Source: Acorus gramineus (Eukaryota > Streptophyta > Magnoliopsida > Acorales > Acoraceae). Taken from it: a stretch of 64,000 bases of DNA. How positions within the stretch are numbered: the stretch's first letter is position 1; each line of letters opens with the position of its first letter. This document shows positions 29,501 through 41,547 of this stretch, in pieces. A model generated the notes under the pieces. The model was not told the origin of the DNA. It worked only from the letters and a program-made list of their open reading frames with translations, and ran no database searches. Where the stretch lies: contig JAUJYN010000025.1 in assembly GCA_030737835.1 (NCBI GenBank), positions 1,364,001 to 1,428,000 of the forward strand. Direction: 5' to 3'. The translations under genes and the position numbers were made by a program.

Positions 29501-32500
29501 GAGTATTGGGTTTTTCTAATGATTTCTATGTGTAAATTGTGTTGTTTTTCACCAGTTGGATGCCCCTATCTTGCAGATCCTGTCGGATGGGATGCGCGAG
29601 GTCCCGGGTTGTAAGGTGAGTGGTTCGATTCCAATCTCCCCCCCCCCCTCTCTAGGGATGCGCTCGACCCGCATGGACGCGCGTCGCGCATCGATGGGGC
29701 CCCCTAGCTATAATATGTAAATACTATGCATGCATGATTAATATGATATATCCATGCCACCTTAGACTTTGTATGCTAGGGATACGCACCCTTATATCAT
29801 GTATAGCGGCCTATGCATGTTTAGTCACCTTGTCCCTTAATTGAAAAGCCCTGAACCTATGCATGTTCCCATCTAGTTTAATTTAATTAAATCAAATGTG
29901 AGCATATAGTTACAAGCATGCCTTAGAGAATATTATAACCTTGTTGTTATAATATATGTCTCCCCGCATCTTAGTTATGCGCCCTGGAGGAATTCTTGAG
30001 AATTCATGACATTAGTAGTGTTAGAAATCGTTGTCGACGGATCCAACAGGATCGTACGCGCGTGAGTAGGCTGTCTTCTCCTTTTGGTTAGATCTGATGT
30101 AGGGACTCCCCCTACGTTGGAAAGTTGTTCGACCTGACAGAGGGCTCCCATCTGTAGGTACCTCCGATGCGTCGGACTGTGCTGATCGTGGGAGTATACC
30201 AGGTTTGAGGCTACGGAGTGTGGGAGAGGCTACCGGGTGGACCAGGGGTGGAGAGCGGCCTAGTCTGAAAGACCCATGACACCCCTAAAGGGTGAGCGTG
30301 GGGTGGATCGGCGATGTTACGACCCTCTAACTTGTGTAGTTACTCCCGTTTAGGGACTATGACTACTTTAAGGTTAATATGAGTGTGTTGGTTGTTGTTA
30401 TGCATGTGTGTGATATCTCGATAAGCGAGTATCGAGAGTGGTTGTTTTCCTTTGGGTTTCGCTTTGTGAACATGGGATCGTTCTCCCCTTCGTTGGATCC
30501 GATGTAGGAACTCCCCGGCATTGGCTGTACCTGACAGAGGGCTCCCGTCCGTAGGTACCTCCGATGTGTTGGACAGTACGGATGGTGGGAGTGGACTAGG
30601 TGGAGGCCACGAGGGTGGGAAAGGGCTACTGGCGGACCAAGGGTGTAGAGCGGTGAGTTGAGGAGATCGGGTTGTAGATACTACCCGGGAGAGGGTTAAC
30701 GAATGATGTTACGAGCGTGGGAATCGTTCTCCCCTTTGTTGGATCCGATGTAGGAACTCCCCGGCGTTGGCTATACCTGTCAGAGGACTAGGCGGAGGCC
30801 ACGAGGGTGGGAGAGGCTACCGGTGGGCCAGGGGTGTAGAGCAGTCTAAGTCTCTTCCCAAAGTCCCAAGATGTCTCCTTTCAGGAGTGAGGGTGTGGAT
30901 GAGGCGAAGACACGTCGCCTCGTGACCCATTCGTTGTTCGACCGTTCCCATAGTTGTTGGGTCCGGTCTCGTGATCGATGTTGAAGGACATCGTTGGGCG
31001 ATTATCAAGATGTAGATGATCCAGTATTGTTGAATAGACCAGTAAATCCGGGTCTCTTCGACCGACGATATGGTCTCTAGACCAGTAAATCCGGGTCTCT
31101 TCGACCGACGGTATGGTCTCTCCCCATAAGTCCCAAGAGACTTCCTCCGGGAGTGAGGGTGGGGGTGAGGTTGGTCGCGCCGCCGCGTGACCTAGTTATC
31201 CATGGGTTCCCACCCATGTTTTCCTAGAAAGGAAATTGTTTTTGTATTGAACTGTAGAATGGTGATTGGTTTCCAGCCACTCACTGAGCTTGTAGCTCAC
31301 CCCTCGCATATTGTTTCTTTTCAGGGGCAGTGTTGGGCGTGGAGCTGGAGCTTCCTGTGGTCTGGACTTATGGGCGTGGAGCGTTCTGCTGGCGGGTGGC
31401 GTGTGCGAGGCTGTCAGCATTCCTAGAGTCATTTTATGCTTTGTAAATCGTGCATGTGGCACAGGTTGTATTTTCTTTGGTCTAGACTTGGCTTTCACAT
31501 GACATTGATTGTGTATTCGGGTCTGTAATAATATTTTTGATTTACATACATTGTTATATATTATGCTTCCGCTTTTCAGTCAGTTATCATTATCTTGCTT
31601 TGCCGCCTTGTATATTGTTGTTGGTGTCCTTATTGACCTCAGGTATTGATAGCTGATATTTATTATTGCCACGTCTCGGGGACGGCCGCCCTGGGGCGTG
31701 ACATGTAATATGTAGATATCTTGCATGCTAGGCTTATATACATGTATTGTATATATGTATGAATGATTGTGTTGCATGAGCCCCTCTAGTATGGGCATGT
31801 ATTTTTGATAATGTGTATGGATGTATAGAATATGGCATGCCTTAGGTAGTATTGTAATACTACTCCCACCATATTAATGGGAATATACAGTATGATTAAG
31901 TCTGGGTTAATAACGGGCACCTGCCTAATATTCCATTGCGATAAGACTCGAGGGCCTGGTGTAGCTGTTGCGCCCATGCTAATGGGGCAAAGCTATGACC
32001 AGCTTCATGAGCTATGACCAGCTCTTTCGCCTCTCCCTCTGAACAAACTGAGTAAGTAGATGCGATTTCCTACTCGACTCAGGTTCGTTTGGAATATTGG
32101 CATGCACCTGTTAGTGCGCGAGATCGCGCTTGACCCTTTCTTTTAAGTTGGCGATATCCAACGCATACTTAAGTTAGGCCTTGTGATTAATGACCATGTA
32201 TGCATGTTGTATGATTTATTTATGATGTAAATCTATGATTAGGGAGTGTCCCTATAATTATTTAGATGATTGTGCATATGGTTCATGCACATAGCTGGAT
32301 ATGTTTAAATGTGCATGTTAAAAACTAATCAGGCCTATCTGAAATAGGCGTGGGTATGACCCGCTGTCGGGTTGTACCTTATTAGTTAGAGCGCTAGCGA
32401 TGTAATCGCCCCGTGCATCCGAGCGATGCACTCGTTTGGAATTCAGGAGAATTCATTATCTTATCGGATTGTTAAGCCGGTAGTTGGGGCGTGACACCCC

Positions 32501-33772
32501 CCTGTGTCCGAGCGACGCAACCGTGTGGGAGTACAATAGTGTTCGCTATCATCGATATGTGATTATCGAGTGTAGTGTTTTTCCATTGGGTTTGCTTTGC
32601 GAACATGGAATGTTTACTCCCAATGTCGTCTGTGTTGAAGAGGCCCGGGTTGTAGCTGTCCTGACAGAGGGCTCCCATCCGTAGGTACCACCGATGCATT
32701 CGGAGCGTGTGATCGTGGGAGTATACCAGGTAGAGGCTACCCGGGAGAGGGTTAACGAATGATATTGCGAGCGTGGAATTGTTCTCCCCTTCGTTGGATC
32801 CGATGTAGGAACTCCCCGGCGATTACAGCTGTCCTGACAGAGGGCTCCCATCCGTAGGTACCACCGATGCATTCGGAAGCGTACTGATCGTGGGAGTATA
32901 CCAGGTAGAGGCTACGCGGGGGAAAGGGCTATCGGTGGACCAAGGGTGTAGAGCAGTCTAAGTCTCTTCCAAAAGTCCTATGTCACCTCTAAGGGGGTGA
33001 GGGTGAGGATGAGGTGAAGACACATCGCCGCGTGACCCATTCGTTGTTCGTCCGTTCCCATAGTTGTTGGGTCCGGTCTCGTATCGATGTTTAAAGACAT
33101 CGTGGGTCAGTTATCCCGATGTAGATGATCCAGTAGTGTTGTGTAGACCAGTAATCCCGGGTCTCCTCGACCAACGGTATGGTCTCTCCCCAAAAGTCCC
33201 AAGAGTCTCCCTCCGGGAGTGAGGGTGAGGGTGAGGTTGGTCGCGTTGCCGCGTGACCCTTTATTCATGGGTTTCCACCCATGTTTTCCTTGAAAGGGAA
33301 TGGTTTATGTATTGAACTGTTGTATGGTGATTGGTTTCCAGCCACTCACTGAGCTTGTAGCTCACCCCTCGCAGACTGTTTCTTTTCAGGGGCAGTGTTG
33401 GGCGTGGAGCTGGAGCTTTCCTGTGGCGTGGTCTTATGGGCGTGGAGCGTTCTTCCGGCGGATGGCGAGTGCGAGGCTGTCAGCAGTCCTAGAGTCACTG
33501 TATATATTGTAAATCGTGCATGTGGCACAGGTTGTATTTTCTTTGGTCTAGACTTGGCTCTCACAGGACAGTGATTGTGTATTCGAGTCTGTAATAATGT
33601 TTTTGGTTTACAGACATTGTTTATATATTATGCTTCCGCTTTTCAGTCAGTTATCATTATCCTTGCTTTGCCACCTTATGTGTTGTTGTTGGAGTCTTTA
33701 TTGACCTCAGGTATTGATAGCTGATATTTTATTATTGCCACGTCTCGGGGACGGCCTCCCTGGGGCGTGACA
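26543..33772 (+). mobile_element. Nested family-2 LTR (solo), interrupted by another LTR
   Basis: TGTTATGCC at 26543 to GTGACA at 33772; without the inner insertion (28095-31703) it is about 3.6 kb. Flanks are GGTGA (26538-26542) and GGTCG (33773-33777), a 3-of-5 match at the site GGTTGGTCGCG known from uninterrupted LTRs. The target duplication therefore seems mutated on the left. No internal region is attached. Exon-like block 27242-27354, microexon-like block 27930-27966, hairpin 33350-33364. Confidence 0.8.
28095..31703 (+). mobile_element. Innermost family-2b LTR (3,609 bp), no clear TSD
   Basis: Starts TGTTGTGCTTGTGTCATT and ends GGGGCGTGACA. It is closest to the LTR at 34727-38385: both have TGTTGTGC starts and a family-1-like middle (TATGCTAGGGATA...CCCTTATATC). 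Left flank is CATGCTTG and right flank TGTAATATG; uninterrupted LTRs read CATGCTTAAGCTGTAATATG, so bases seem lost at the site and no 5-bp duplication remains. It carries three CTGACAGAGGG-type units, the last one degraded. Confidence 0.8.
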
Positions 33773-34309
33773 GGTCGCGCCGCCGCGTGACCCTGTTATC
33801 CATTGGGTTTCTACCCATGTTTTTCCTTGAAAGGAAATTGTGTTAACATTGAACTGTTGTAATGGTGATTGGTTTCCAGCCACTCACTGAGCTTGTAGCT
33901 CACCCCTCGCATACTGTTTCTTTTCACGGGCAGTGTTGGGCGTGGAGCTGGAGCTTCCATGTGGCGTGGTCTTATGGGCGTGGAGCGTTCTTCCGGCGGG
34001 TGGCGAGTGCGAGGCTGTCAGCAGTCCTAGAGACATTTTATGTATTGTAAATCGTGCATGTGGCACAGGTTGTATTTTATTTGGTCTAGACTTGGCTCTC
34101 ACAGGACAGTGATTGTGTATTCGAGTTGGTAATAATGTTTTTTGTTTACAGACATTGTTTATATATTATGCTTCCGCTTTTCAATCAGTTATCATTATCC
34201 TTGCTTTCCCACCTTGTGTGTGTTGTTGGAGTCTTTATTGACCTCAGGTATTGATAGCTGATATTTTATTATTGCCACGTCTCGGGGACGGCCGCCCTGG
34301 GGCGTGACA

Positions 34310-34726
34310 CTACGTGACTCCCCAACTCACCCTCACCCTAGCCCCCGGAGGGGTGACCCTAGGGACTATTGGGATAATCTTTCTGCTCAAAACCCTTCGT
34401 CATCCGGTAGCCCTCTCCCGGGTAGCTTCTACCTGGTAGCCTCCTAAGATCAGTACATCTGCCATATGGGTATATCAACATGCATTGGTAGTACCTATGA
34501 GTCGGGGCACTTCACAAGATAGCTTCAACAGTGGACAACACCAACTCGGAGCCGACGAAGGGGATAAACACACATGCTCGCAATGCGAACCATACAAATC
34601 AACTACTCTCGGTAACCACATACCGATGCTATCGAATACGCTTAAACTCCCACACAGATGCGTCGCTCAAACACAGAGAGTTACCTCTGTTCTTGCATAG
34701 AAATAAGCCCAAGGCATGACCCAATA
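34310..34726 (-). repeat. Family-F LTR fragment, middle part
   Basis: Starts CTACGTGACTCC and matches 19239-19571 up to AATACGCTT (34643). It then continues with CTCCCACACAGATGCGTCGC, the normal continuation of such LTRs. It ends with the target duplication CAATA of the next insertion. Confidence 0.8.
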
Positions 34727-37700
34727 TGTTGTGCCTGTGTCATTTGGAGCGCTCTGTTTGAAAATTTGGGTACATAATTTTTTTCCTCGAAGTTATGTAT
34801 TTTCAATTTGGTATTTGGATTTGATTTTGTTAAAATCCAAGATGAAGAGGTTTAAATATGATTTTATTATGAGATGTCCAGTTTTGAGTTAGCTTTCGTA
34901 CAAAAGTGGAATTAGATCAACTGGATTCTTGTAGTAAAAGTTATGGGTATTTTACCAAGTATACCCCGGGGATGAAAATTCTGGCAGCAGCCCTGTTCTA
35001 TGTTTATCTCTAATTTCGGAATAGCTGGAGAGATTATTTGATCTTGGCATAAACATGAAAGTTGTAGATAATCTTCTTGGATTTCCAACGGAATTGGAAT
35101 TGTGCAATTCGGAGCTATATCGAGGAAGTTATGGCTGTTCTAGTGAAGCATGCGCAGAATTTCTAGTCAAAGGATGAAATGGTCATTTCCATCCCTCTTT
35201 AGATATTTATGTGCAAATAAATATCTCTCTCTCTCTCTCATCCCCTCCCAATCCCCACGTCAACTTCTTGGTTCTCCTTCACTCTTTCAAACCAGCCCCC
35301 CCCAAGTGTTTGTTTAAATTCCCCAAAGAGAAGGAGAGGGTGAAGGAAGAAATGGTGAGGGTTTGTTCATGTGTTGTTGTATGTTGTTGATCTCCTCTCT
35401 CTCAAGCTCCCATTTCATGATCTTTTGCCCCCTGATTTGCAGCCAAGAAGGGCTGAGGAGAGGCCGAAGAGGTGGTGGTGGTGGTGGTGGTGGTTGAGGT
35501 AGCCGTGGGCGCGTCGAGAGCCCCGCACCTCCCCCTTTCCGTTTTCCTCTTTTGGTAAGTCCTCTTCCCCTTCTTTTTGATTTGTAAGGGCTGTTGGGAT
35601 GGTTGGGGAAGTCTTGCATGCTATGCATATGGGTTAGGGTGTGTGTGAGGGGTTGGGGAGGGTTAAAAAGGGGTAAGGGTTGGCTGGGCGCGCATCGGGA
35701 GCTGTCTGCATGCGTGCGCGCGCAGGCACGCACGCGTAGGCGGGCGCGTGCGCGCGAATGCGCGGGTGCGCGCGGAGTGGTCGCGCGGGTGCTGGCGCGA
35801 GCGGGGGTGCGCGCGGGAGTGCGCGCGAGTGCGCGGGCGAGCAGTGCGCCTGGGCATGCGCCTGGGCGCGGGGCTGGGGACCAGTCCGTGTGCGTGCGTG
35901 CGCGTGCTGGGGCATGCGCGGGGGTTCTGCGAGGGCGCGCGGTGCGCGCAGGCGCGAGCGAGCGTGCGCGCGCGCGTGGCAGCGCGTCTGGGCGAGCGGG
36001 TAGGCGCGCGGCAGTGCGCTGAGGGTGTTGGGGTGCGTGCATGCGTGCGCATTCGTGCGTGCGTGTGCGGGGGGCCATGCGTGTGGCTGCCCGAGGGTTC
36101 GGGTAGGTGTCGGGGCACTCGGACTCGCGTGCGTACGTGCGTGCTCGCATGCGTGCGAGTCCGTATGCATGCTTGTCCGGGTATTTGTTATTTCTAATGA
36201 TTTCTATGTGTAAATTGTGTTGTTACTCACCAAATTGGATGCCCCTACCTTGCAGATCTCGTCGGAAGGGATGCGCGAGGTCCCAGGTTGTAAGGTGAGT
36301 GGTTCGATTCCAATCCCCCCCTCTCTAGGGATGCGCTCGACCCGCGTAGACGCGTGTCGCGCATCGATGGGGCCCCTTAGCTATAGTATGAAAAATGATG
36401 TTAATGCATGTTATAATATGATGAAACCATGCCCTGTTAGACATTATATGCTAGGGATATACATCCATGTATCATGTATAGAGGCCCATACATGCCTAGA
36501 CACCATGTCCCATGCTTGAAAAGCCTCGATCTACGCATGTTTCCCATTTAGTTTAATTTGTTTAAATCAAATGAGAATATATTGTTATAAGCATGCCTTA
36601 GAGAATATTATAACCTTGTTGTTATAATATATGTTTCCCCGCATCTTAGTTATGCGCCCTAGAGGAATTTTTGAGAATTCATGACATTAGTAGTGTTAGA
36701 AATCATTGTCAACGGATCCAAGAGGATCGTATATGTGCGAGTAGGCTGTCTTCTCCTTTTGGTTGGATCCGATGTAGGGACTCCCCGGCGTTGGAAAGCT
36801 GACCTGACAGAGGGCTCCCATCTGTAGGTACCTCCGATGCGTCGGACAGTGCTGATCGTGGGAGTATACCAGGTATAGGCTACGGAGTGTGGGAGAGGCT
36901 ACCGGGTGGACCAGGGGTGGAGAGCGGTCTAGTGTGTCCCAAAGGACCCATGACACCCCTAAAGGGTGATCGTGGGGTGGGTCGGCAATGTTACGACCCT
37001 CTAACTTGTGTAGTTACTCCCGTATAGGGACTATGACTACTTTAAGGTTAATATGAGTGTGTTGATTGTTGTTATGCCTGTGTTTGATATCTCGATAAGT
37101 GAGTATCGAGAGTGGTTGTTTTCCTTTGGGTTCGCTTTGCGAACATGGGATCGTTCTCCGTTTGTTGGATCCGACGTAGGAACTTCTCGGGTTTAGTTGT
37201 CCTGACAGAGGGATCCCATCCGTAGGTACCACCGATGCATTCGGAAGAGTACTGATCGTGGGAGTATACCAGGTAGAGGCTACCTGAGGAAAGGGCTACT
37301 GGCGGACCAAGGGTGTAGAGCAGTGAGTTGAGGAGATCGGGTTGTAGATACTACCCGGGAGAGGGTTAACGAATGATGTTACGGGCATGGGAATCGTTCT
37401 CCCCTTTCATTGGATCCGAGTAGGGACTTCCCGGCGATTACAGCTGTCTTGACAGAGGGCACCCGTCCGTAGGTACCACCGACGCGTTCGGAAGAGTACT
37501 GATAGTGGGAGTATACTAGGTAGAGGCTACGCGGGAGAGGCTACCGGTGGACCAAGGGTGTAGAGCAGTCTAAGCCTCTTCCAAAAGTCCCAATAGTCTC
37601 CCTCCTGGAGTGAGGGTAGGGATGAGGTGAAGACACATCGTCGCGTGACCCATTCGTTGTTCGACCGTTCCCATAGTTGTTGGGTCCGGTCTTGTGTCGA

Positions 37701-38385
37701 TGTTTAAAGGCATCGTTTGAGAAATTATCTAGATGTAGATGATCCAGTAGTGTTGTGTAGACCAGTAAATCCGGGTCTCTTTGACCGACGGTATGGTCTC
37801 TCCCCAGAAGTCCCAAGAGACTCCCTCCAGGAGTCAGGGTGGGGGTGAGGTTGGTCGTGCCGCCGCGTGACCCAGTTATTCATTGGGTTTCTACCCATGT
37901 TTTCCTTGAAAAAGGGAATTGATTATGTATTGAACTGTAGTATGGTGATTGGTTTCCAGCCACTCACTGAGCTTGTAGCTCACCCCTCGCATACTATTTC
38001 TTTTTAGGGGCAGTGTTGGGCGTGGAGCTGGAGCTTTCCTGTGGCGTGGTCTTATGGGCGTGGAGCGTTCTGTCGGCGGGTGGCGAGTGTGAGGCTGTCA
38101 GCATTCCTAGAGTCATTTTATGTTTTGTAAATCGTGTATGGGCACAGGTTGTATTTTCTTTGGTCTAGACTTGGCTTCCACAAGACATTGATTGTGTATT
38201 CGGGTCTGTAATAATGTTTTTGATTTACAGACATTGTTTATATATTATGCTTCCGCTTTTCAGTCAGTTATCATTATCTTGCTTTGTCGCCTTGTGTATT
38301 GTTGTTGGTGTCTTTATTGACCTCAGGTATTGATAGCTGATATTTACTAATTTTGCCACGTCTCGGGGACGCCTGGGGCGTGACA
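34727..38385 (+). mobile_element. Solo LTR, family 2b (3,659 bp), TSD CAATA
   Basis: TGTTGTGCCTGTGTCATTTG at 34727 to GTGACA at 38385 is flanked by CAATA on both sides (34722-34726 and 38386-38390). The host reads CCCAATAGGCGG as in uninterrupted copies, which confirms the insertion. Exon-like block about 35442-35553, GC-rich block 35690-36170, microexon-like block 36256-36294, two to three CTGACAGAGGG-type units (36806, 37200, 37450), hairpin 37968-37982. The terminus lacks part of the GGCCGCC stretch. Confidence 0.95.
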
Positions 38386-38968
38386 CAATAGGCGGTTCAT
38401 ACGCGCGCCTAGCACATGCAGGCCTAGCTTAATACCATAACCACCGGTTGGAAACACCGATATGACAATGACTTCTCCTGAATTCCATTCGGGTGCATCA
38501 CTCAGATGCATGGTGGCGATTACATTGCTTGCGCTCTAATTAATAAGGTACAACCCGACAACTGGTCATACCCACGCTTATTACAGATAGGCCCAATTAG
38601 TCTAACATGTACATAAATATAACTCGAGAATTCATTCACAGTTAAGTACATGCACCACATGTTGGACAACATAGTGATTTAATTATAAGGGTTCTCCCTA
38701 ACATGGTTTAAAAAGCATAAACAACACATCATGCAACACGCATACAAGGTATGGCCTAATTAAACATGCATACAAGGTCATTAATCATACAAGCATACAA
38801 AGTATACCCTAATATGCGTTGGATATCACCAACTTAAAAGGAAAGGGTCAAGCGGGATCTCGCACACCAACAGGTGCGTGCCAATATTCCCAAGCGAACC
38901 TGAGTCAAGTAGGAACCACATCTACTTACTCAGTTCGCACAGAGAGAGAGGGCGAGAGAGAGGTAAGA
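38386..38968 (-). repeat. Family-F LTR fragment, right part
   Basis: Continues the host LTR from AATAGGCGGTTC through the GCGTTGGATATCACC block to a GA-rich stretch, where it stops at GGTAAGA. It matches the same interval of family-2 minus LTRs (for example 43845-44385). The remaining inner half is absent. Confidence 0.75.
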
Positions 38969-39396
38969 TGTAACATTTCTGTATTTTTCAATATTATGTA
39001 TTGTTTTAAAAATATAATGGAAATTTTAATTGAAATTAAGTTATTTCTTTTTTCAGTTTTGGTGGTGGGCACAAATGGGTCCAATTTGATTTATAATTAT
39101 AATAATTATAACTTGATGTTGAAATATTTATTTTATATTTTTCTGGAGATCTTTATAGTCTCAAGATATTTTGGTTGAAATTTGGTAAAATTTGAAGTTC
39201 GGGAAATTAGGTTTTTAGAATTTTGTGTCAAGTTATTGGGCCCAGGGATCTAGTTGCGAATCCAGAAAATCTTTTAATTGCCTTCTGGGACCTGTCTGTA
39301 AATCAAAAAGGGATTTTTTTATAAATCGGACAAACACCTAGTTGTAAACCTGAAATACTTGAGGGGTTGTTCTGTAATTTTGGTAAAAACCCCTTT

Positions 39397-39403
39397 TATA
39401 TAG
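39397..39403 (+). promoter_or_regulatory. TATA-like box of family-G LTR
   Basis: TATATAG follows CCCCTTT and precedes TTTTGGGTTAGGG. A GT-containing donor-like site lies about 85 bases downstream. The layout resembles other plant LTR promoters; the function is inferred. Confidence 0.5.
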
Positions 39404-40227
39404 TACGTTTTGGGTTAGGGTTTGCATCAGATTTCTAATGAGGCAGGAAGGGTGGTGATGACGTAACCCTACCCGTCGAGTACCACAAGGTGAGAAATCT
39501 TTCTCTATTGATTTTTGTTAATTAGTATTTCAATTTATTTTTGGTTAGGATATGATTGTGTCAATCGATTAATTGGGAAAGAAGGTTGATGGATTAGGGT
39601 TAGGGTTTGATTGATTTTAATTAGATGATTATTTGATTAGATTTCAATGGATCTCAAAGATTTCTTAAGATCAAATTAGATTTATTGGTTTTGGGATTAA
39701 AAGGTTATTTTCGGGTTGATTATATACCTGGATGTTAAATCGTGTTTTTGACTATGATAGAGTTGTTTCTGGGAAAAATGTATTTCACAAACAGATATAT
39801 CATATGCATTGAAAATTATGGGATTTATGGAAATTGTCGCATCCTTTATACTTGAAAGAATAAGTATTTTTTATTGTGTATGCATTAAATCGTCTAGGTG
39901 GTTCAGTCTAGGTGGCTGCGGTCTAAAATATGGCCCAAGTCTAGGTGGCTATAACTACGTGGCCCAATTTCTAAAGTGAAATCTCTGCGGCTAGGTGTCG
40001 TGGAAAGCGGGCATGCGTGTCTGTTGCATTCATACTCATCATATAGTTTTGAGAAGAGTGTTTTATGATATCATGTATTCCTTAAAGGAGAAGTTTGACA
40101 CCTGGCATGTTTTGAATAACATCTTTATCATAAGATTTCTGTATTATATAACTGTTTTGTGAAACACTTTTATAAAATCATTATTTTTGAAGCATATTAT
40201 ATTATTGGGATAGTTGTGTCCATTCAC

Positions 40228-40245
40228 TGAGCATGTGGTAGCTCA
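40228..40245 (+). promoter_or_regulatory. Hairpin TGAGC-ATGTGGTA-GCTCA in family G
   Basis: The 5-bp stem is identical to families 1 and 2, but the loop is 8 bases long. The context ATTCACTGAGC...GCTCATCCCTC is also kept, although the surrounding LTR is otherwise not alignable by eye. Confidence 0.55.
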
Positions 40246-40491
40246 TCCCTCTCTTTCCTAACCTTTTAGATTAGCTGTTGGTGGTTGTCGATCTCGTTAA
40301 GGCATTGGAGGTTGAAGCTCGTATTTTATTTCCGAAGCATTAGACTTGTGTAGAAGATGTTGGTCATTTCTTTGGCATGTAGAGGACCCATATGTATGAT
40401 AGTGTGATATATAAATTCAGTTGTTCCCGATATATATTGAATTTTTGTTGGATTTTAGCCTTGACAATGGATGTATAATTATGGTGATGTA

Positions 40492-40846
40492 TGTTATGCC
40501 TGTGTCATTCGGAGCCTCTTTTTTTTTTCCGATCGGAGTCGCTAAAATTTTGGCTTTTAGTCACCTGCAGGAGTTGGAGTACTCTAATTGGAAATCTAAT
40601 TGCATATTATGGGTCCTGGTACTGTTTGGTCCTACCCATAAAAAATTTCATCGAGTTCTGGTTACGTTTTAGGAAATTATGCAGTTCTGAACCGTATCCA
40701 AATTTTAGTCGATATTGGATTGTCAAAGGAGAGAGACTTTGACCAAGTCAAAGTTGACCATTGACTGGTCAACTTGTTTTGTTTGGTAGCTTGGCTAGGT
40801 TGACCAAGGTCAAACCTCCCAACCACCCCTTTTTGGGCATTGAAAG

Positions 40847-40878
<32 letters not shown>

Positions 40879-41547
40879 CTCTCTCTCTCCGCTTCTCACA
40901 AGTGAGAAAAATCCATCCGACCCTTCTTTGGCTCCCCTTTTGGTTGTTTTCCTTTGTTTATTTAAAAAGGAGAAGAAGAAGCACAAGAAGGAAGAGCAAG
41001 TGGGAAAGGGGTGTGTGTGTGTGTTGTTGATGTTGTTGTTGTTGTTTCTCTTCTCTCTAGCTCCCTCTCATACCTCTATTATTCCCTGTTTTCAGCCATG
41101 GAAGGGCTGATGAGGTGGTGGTAGTGGTTGTGGTGGTTGAGGTGATTGTGGGTGTGTCGAGAACCCCGCATCTTCCAATTTCCCTCCCCCTGTTTTGGTA
41201 AGACAGATCTCTGTCTCTTCAAGATCTCTGTGAAACTAGTAATTGGAGGCATATTTTTGGGATAATGGCCGTATGTGATATGATCATGTATGTGTCTAGT
41301 TGTTATATATGAAATTTGGGGTCATTATGATATCTGTTGTGTAAGTTAGAACCTGTTTGGCATGGACTGTCCATACTCGCGCGGGAATTGACCTGCTTCT
41401 GGAAATAATTTATTTCGGGCTTGTAGAGGCAAAATTAGGTTATAATGTCTTCTGGGATTATGATCCCAACATGTCATAGAATCTGTATAATTTATTGCAT
41501 AATTTTCGGATGTGTATTTGGTGCTGTGGAGATCAAATAGTAGGGCA
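40492..41547 (+). repeat. First third of a family-2 LTR, plus orientation
   Basis: Starts TGTTATGCCTGTGTCATTC and runs through the CT-rich leader, the (GGT)n exon-like block with GTAAGAC, and on to GTGCTGTGGAGATCAAATAG. It then meets an LTR in the opposite orientation at about 41548. The GC-rich, microexon and terminal modules are missing. Confidence 0.8.

Larger units (their letters stand above)
19585..34309 (+). repeat. Family-2 3' LTR split by two nested insertions
   Basis: Starts TGTTATGCCTGTGTCATTTG and ends GGGGCGTGACA at 34309. Its own sequence is 19585-20459, 24135-26542 and about 33778-34309, roughly 3.8 kb, the usual family-2 size. Insertions are a solo LTR at 20460-24129 and a larger LTR at 26543-33772 that itself holds another. 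Features include a TATA-like box at 20125-20133, an aberrant minisatellite in place of the usual GC-rich block (24235-24720), and the hairpin at 33888-33902. Confidence 0.85.
38969..40491 (+). repeat. AT-rich LTR of a third type (family G), partial
   Basis: Begins TGTAACATTTCTG, has a TATA-like box at 39397-39403, a donor-like ACAAGGTGAG near 39485, a short repeat of GTCTAGGTGGCT (39893-39965) and the hairpin TGAGC...GCTCA at 40228-40245 before CCCTCTC and CTTTTAG. Its base composition is much lower in G+C than the neighbours. It is interrupted at 40492 by a family-2 LTR and no right end is seen. The TG start and the hairpin argue for an LTR; no PBS or coding part is present. Confidence 0.6.
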
